Of a stretch of 5,863 nt of DNA, positions 4,147-5,863 are shown one piece after another; the stretch's first letter is position 1; each line of letters opens with the position of its first letter. Where the stretch lies: NCBI GenBank assembly GCA_937934635.1, contig CALGZD010000032.1, positions 1 to 5,863 of the forward strand, written 5' to 3'. Origin of the DNA: an uncultured Deinococcales bacterium (lineage in GTDB: Bacteria; Deinococcota; Deinococci; Deinococcales; Trueperaceae). Both the position numbers and the translations under genes were made by a program. Below the pieces are notes generated by a model. The model made no database searches, was not told the origin of the DNA, and worked only from the letters and a program-made list of their open reading frames with translations.

Positions 4147-5778
4147 TTAAAGCAACATGAGCAACAACAACTGTGCAATCAAAACCTTAGAAATAATCGC
4201 TACAGGAACCGAATAGGTAAAGCCTACCGTAGGCAACTGATTTCCAGAAAGCCCCTCTGCATAGGACAAAGCAGATGGGTGAGATACCACCATGCCACTA
4301 AGCAAACTAAAGGGTATCTTGAAAAACCTGTACCCAATAATTAGCGTAAGCACACTCGTGATAAATGCAATTGCTGCAGCTATAAGAATGATAGCTAAAC
4401 CCTCTAAAGTAAAGAGTGTAGAGAAAAAACTATAGCCTGAACGTATGCCGACTGTGGCGAGTAAAAAGGCTACAGCAATCTGCCGAATCGTATGGTTTGC
4501 ACCAAGGGGCTGCGTCCACACAAGTGAACCTGTACGCCTGAGTGAACTCAGTAACATGGAAACCACAAGGCAACCACCAGCAGTACCGAGGGAAAAGGTT
4601 AAGCTGCTACCTACACTAATGCCAACACTACCTACAATTAAGCCTAGACTCACACCTAAGCCTAAAGTCAATAAATTCAGTTTGCTCTGTGCATCATAGG
4701 AGTCACCAAAAAATTCAGCGAGTCTGTCCATGTCACGTGGACGTGCTAAAATCCTAACCCTGTCACCAAGTTCAAGTGGAAAATCTGCCGTGGCTAAAAA
4801 GTCATCATCTCCACGTTGTACCCGTGTGATGGTTGCGCCAAATTTATCTCGGATGTTTAGGGCAGCCAGTGGTAAACCAACTACGCCGGGGTTAGTCACA
4901 AACATACGTCTACGAGAAAACTGCGTCATGTCATTGATTCGGTCTAGATTAACAGACTTACCAAGCACAGCCGTGACTTCATCAAGATCTTCTTGATTGC
5001 CCCCAAGTGTGATGATGTCATCAAGTTCCAAAATCGTTTCACCTGAAACAAGCATGACTCGTTCACCCCTATAAAGCCTGCCAAACATTACGTTCCAGTT
5101 TTTATCTTGCAAAGTGTAGCGTAGGGGCTGCCCTGTCATTTGCTCATTTTCGATAAGAATTGTCGCTGCTTCAAGCTGTTGATCTATAGGGTACTCTTTG
5201 CGAAGTTCATTGGCTTCTTTGGCATAGTCTATTTTTAGATAGCGGTTTACGAGCATAAGTGCCCATATTCGTGCTAATACACTAATAGGAAAACTCAGTG
5301 AAAAGCCAACAATAATGTCTTCTGTAGAAAGCCCCTGACTATTGGCTATATCAATAAGACTTGCTAGCGATGCAGCATTGACAACGATGCCTGAGAACAT
5401 GCCTGATAGGGTTGTAATGTCTAGCTTGAGTAACAAGTAAACAGCAAAAACTATCGCAGCAATGAGCACTTGAGTAAGCATAATCAAAACTGCTTCAACC
5501 GAGCGTTTCACGCCGAAAGATGCAAAGAAGCTACTACCGTACTCTAAGCCAAGTGTGTAGATATAGAGCGCTAAGCCTAATGTAAAAATGATATCTGGAA
5601 TCTGAAAATCTGAACTGAGCGCACCAAAGATTAACCCGACTAGCAACGTTGCCATCGTGCCAAGTTTGCCACCTCTACTATTTTTACTACCTGGTAGCTT
5701 GATACCACCTAAGCCATGACCGAGGGCAGCCACGATGAAAAGGAGCATAAGAGGATTTGCAGTTAAGAGTTCAATCAT
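4147..5778 (-). CDS. AAE-family transporter (AspT/YidE-like) with two RCK_C domains
   Basis: This 543-residue inner-membrane protein has the family layout: an N-terminal hydrophobic half (about 4-178), two cytosolic TrkA-C/RCK_C domains (about 201-274 and 290-359), and a C-terminal hydrophobic half (about 368-543). Family-like segments include LGLALYIYTLGLEYGSSFF (67-85), FSLGTAGGCLVVSMLLS (395-411), RTGSLVWTQPLGAN (415-428) and ATVGIRSGYSF (441-451). The length equals that of AspT as I recall it. AspT exchanges aspartate for alanine, but most relatives (YidE, YbjL) have no proven substrate, so none is assigned here. The RCK_C domains usually sense a ligand and gate or regulate transport. The two halves carry related motifs, SGIVVNAASLAS (129-140) and SGMVVSHPSALS (494-505), which suggests internal duplication. 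The start fits the family N-terminus (xxNPLMLLF), although no Shine-Dalgarno site is seen. It stops 1 base from the protease stop. Confidence 0.9.
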   Translation of the reverse strand: MIELLTANPLMLLFIVAALGHGLGGIKLPGSKNSRGGKLGTMATLLVGLIFGALSSDFQIPDIIFTLGLALYIYTLGLEYGSSFFASFGVKRSVEAVLIMLTQVLIAAIVFAVYLLLKLDITTLSGMFSGIVVNAASLASLIDIANSQGLSTEDIIVGFSLSFPISVLARIWALMLVNRYLKIDYAKEANELRKEYPIDQQLEAATILIENEQMTGQPLRYTLQDKNWNVMFGRLYRGERVMLVSGETILELDDIITLGGNQEDLDEVTAVLGKSVNLDRINDMTQFSRRRMFVTNPGVVGLPLAALNIRDKFGATITRVQRGDDDFLATADFPLELGDRVRILARPRDMDRLAEFFGDSYDAQSKLNLLTLGLGVSLGLIVGSVGISVGSSLTFSLGTAGGCLVVSMLLSSLRRTGSLVWTQPLGANHTIRQIAVAFLLATVGIRSGYSFFSTLFTLEGLAIILIAAAIAFITSVLTLIIGYRFFKIPFSLLSGMVVSHPSALSYAEGLSGNQLPTVGFTYSVPVAIISKVLIAQLLLLMLL

Positions 5779-5786
5779 AGTTAGGT

Positions 5787-5812
5787 GCTAAATCTATTGA
5801 ACTAGATTTAGC
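5787..5812. promoter_or_regulatory. Perfect 10-bp inverted repeat in the transporter leader
   Basis: GCTAAATCTA (5787-5796) and TAGATTTAGC (5803-5812) are perfect inverted copies separated by TTGAAC. The element ends 8 bases before the transporter ATG and lies just downstream of its putative promoter. No T-run follows either arm, so it is not a standard terminator. It could be an operator for a dimeric repressor or an RNA hairpin next to the start codon. Confidence 0.65.
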
Positions 5813-5822
5813 CTTCTATGTC

Positions 5823-5851
5823 ATGTTAATCCCTTATGCAAGTTTGCACAA
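5823..5851 (-). promoter_or_regulatory. Putative promoter of the transporter gene
   Basis: On the minus strand TTGTGC (5851-5846) and TAACAT (5828-5823) are spaced by 17 bases, each with four of six matches to the sigma70 hexamers. The start would be near 5816-5817, placing the inverted repeat at 5787-5812 in the first part of the leader. The match is modest and no other promoter in the remaining upstream bases looks better. Confidence 0.4.
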
Positions 5852-5863
5852 GATAGTCTTGGA

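Noticed and set aside
4445..4996. Two plus-strand open frames opposite the transporter gene (4445-4699 and 4730-4996)
   Set aside because: They are antisense to the well-matched RCK_C and membrane regions of the transporter and have no start signals or recognisable domains.
5787..5812. Rho-independent terminator for a gene entering from beyond the window
   Set aside because: The stem is AT-rich and neither side has a T-run, and no coding frame ends nearby on the plus strand.

Overview
This AT-rich window (roughly 40% G+C by eye) looks chromosomal and Gram-negative-like, perhaps gammaproteobacterial. The basis is Sec-type export signals, sigma70-like promoter hexamers, Shine-Dalgarno sites on two genes, and an AspT/YidE-type transporter. 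The taxon cannot be fixed from the sequence. I see no mobile-element genes, RNA genes, CRISPR array or phage genes.

Layout: (1) 128-1606 (+) encodes a secreted, highly repetitive Gln/Pro/Val-, Gly/Asn- and Thr/Tyr-rich protein with four copies of an 18-residue GYxGYASYQxYLDxYxxA module in an A-B-A-B order and a non-repetitive C-terminal domain. It ends at a strong rho-independent terminator (1645-1675). (2) 1759-2094 (+) encodes a 111-residue orphan protein with about four membrane segments. (3) 2097-2768 (-) encodes a class I SAM-dependent methyltransferase, convergent with the previous gene with a 2-base gap. (4) 2898-4145 (+) encodes an exported or membrane-anchored calpain-type cysteine protease with a complete Gln/Cys/His/Asn active-site set. 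It is divergent from the methyltransferase and shares an intergenic region with overlapping promoter candidates. (5) 4147-5778 (-) encodes a full-length AAE-family (AspT/YidE-like) transporter, convergent with the protease with a 1-base gap. A perfect 10-bp inverted repeat lies in its 5' leader.

The genes do not form an obvious operon; each has its own promoter candidate and strand switches are frequent. No shared pathway can be shown. The two most unusual items are the repeat protein, whose modules differ almost only at synonymous positions, and the bacterial calpain. Both are predicted to act outside the cytoplasm, but a functional link between them is only a guess.
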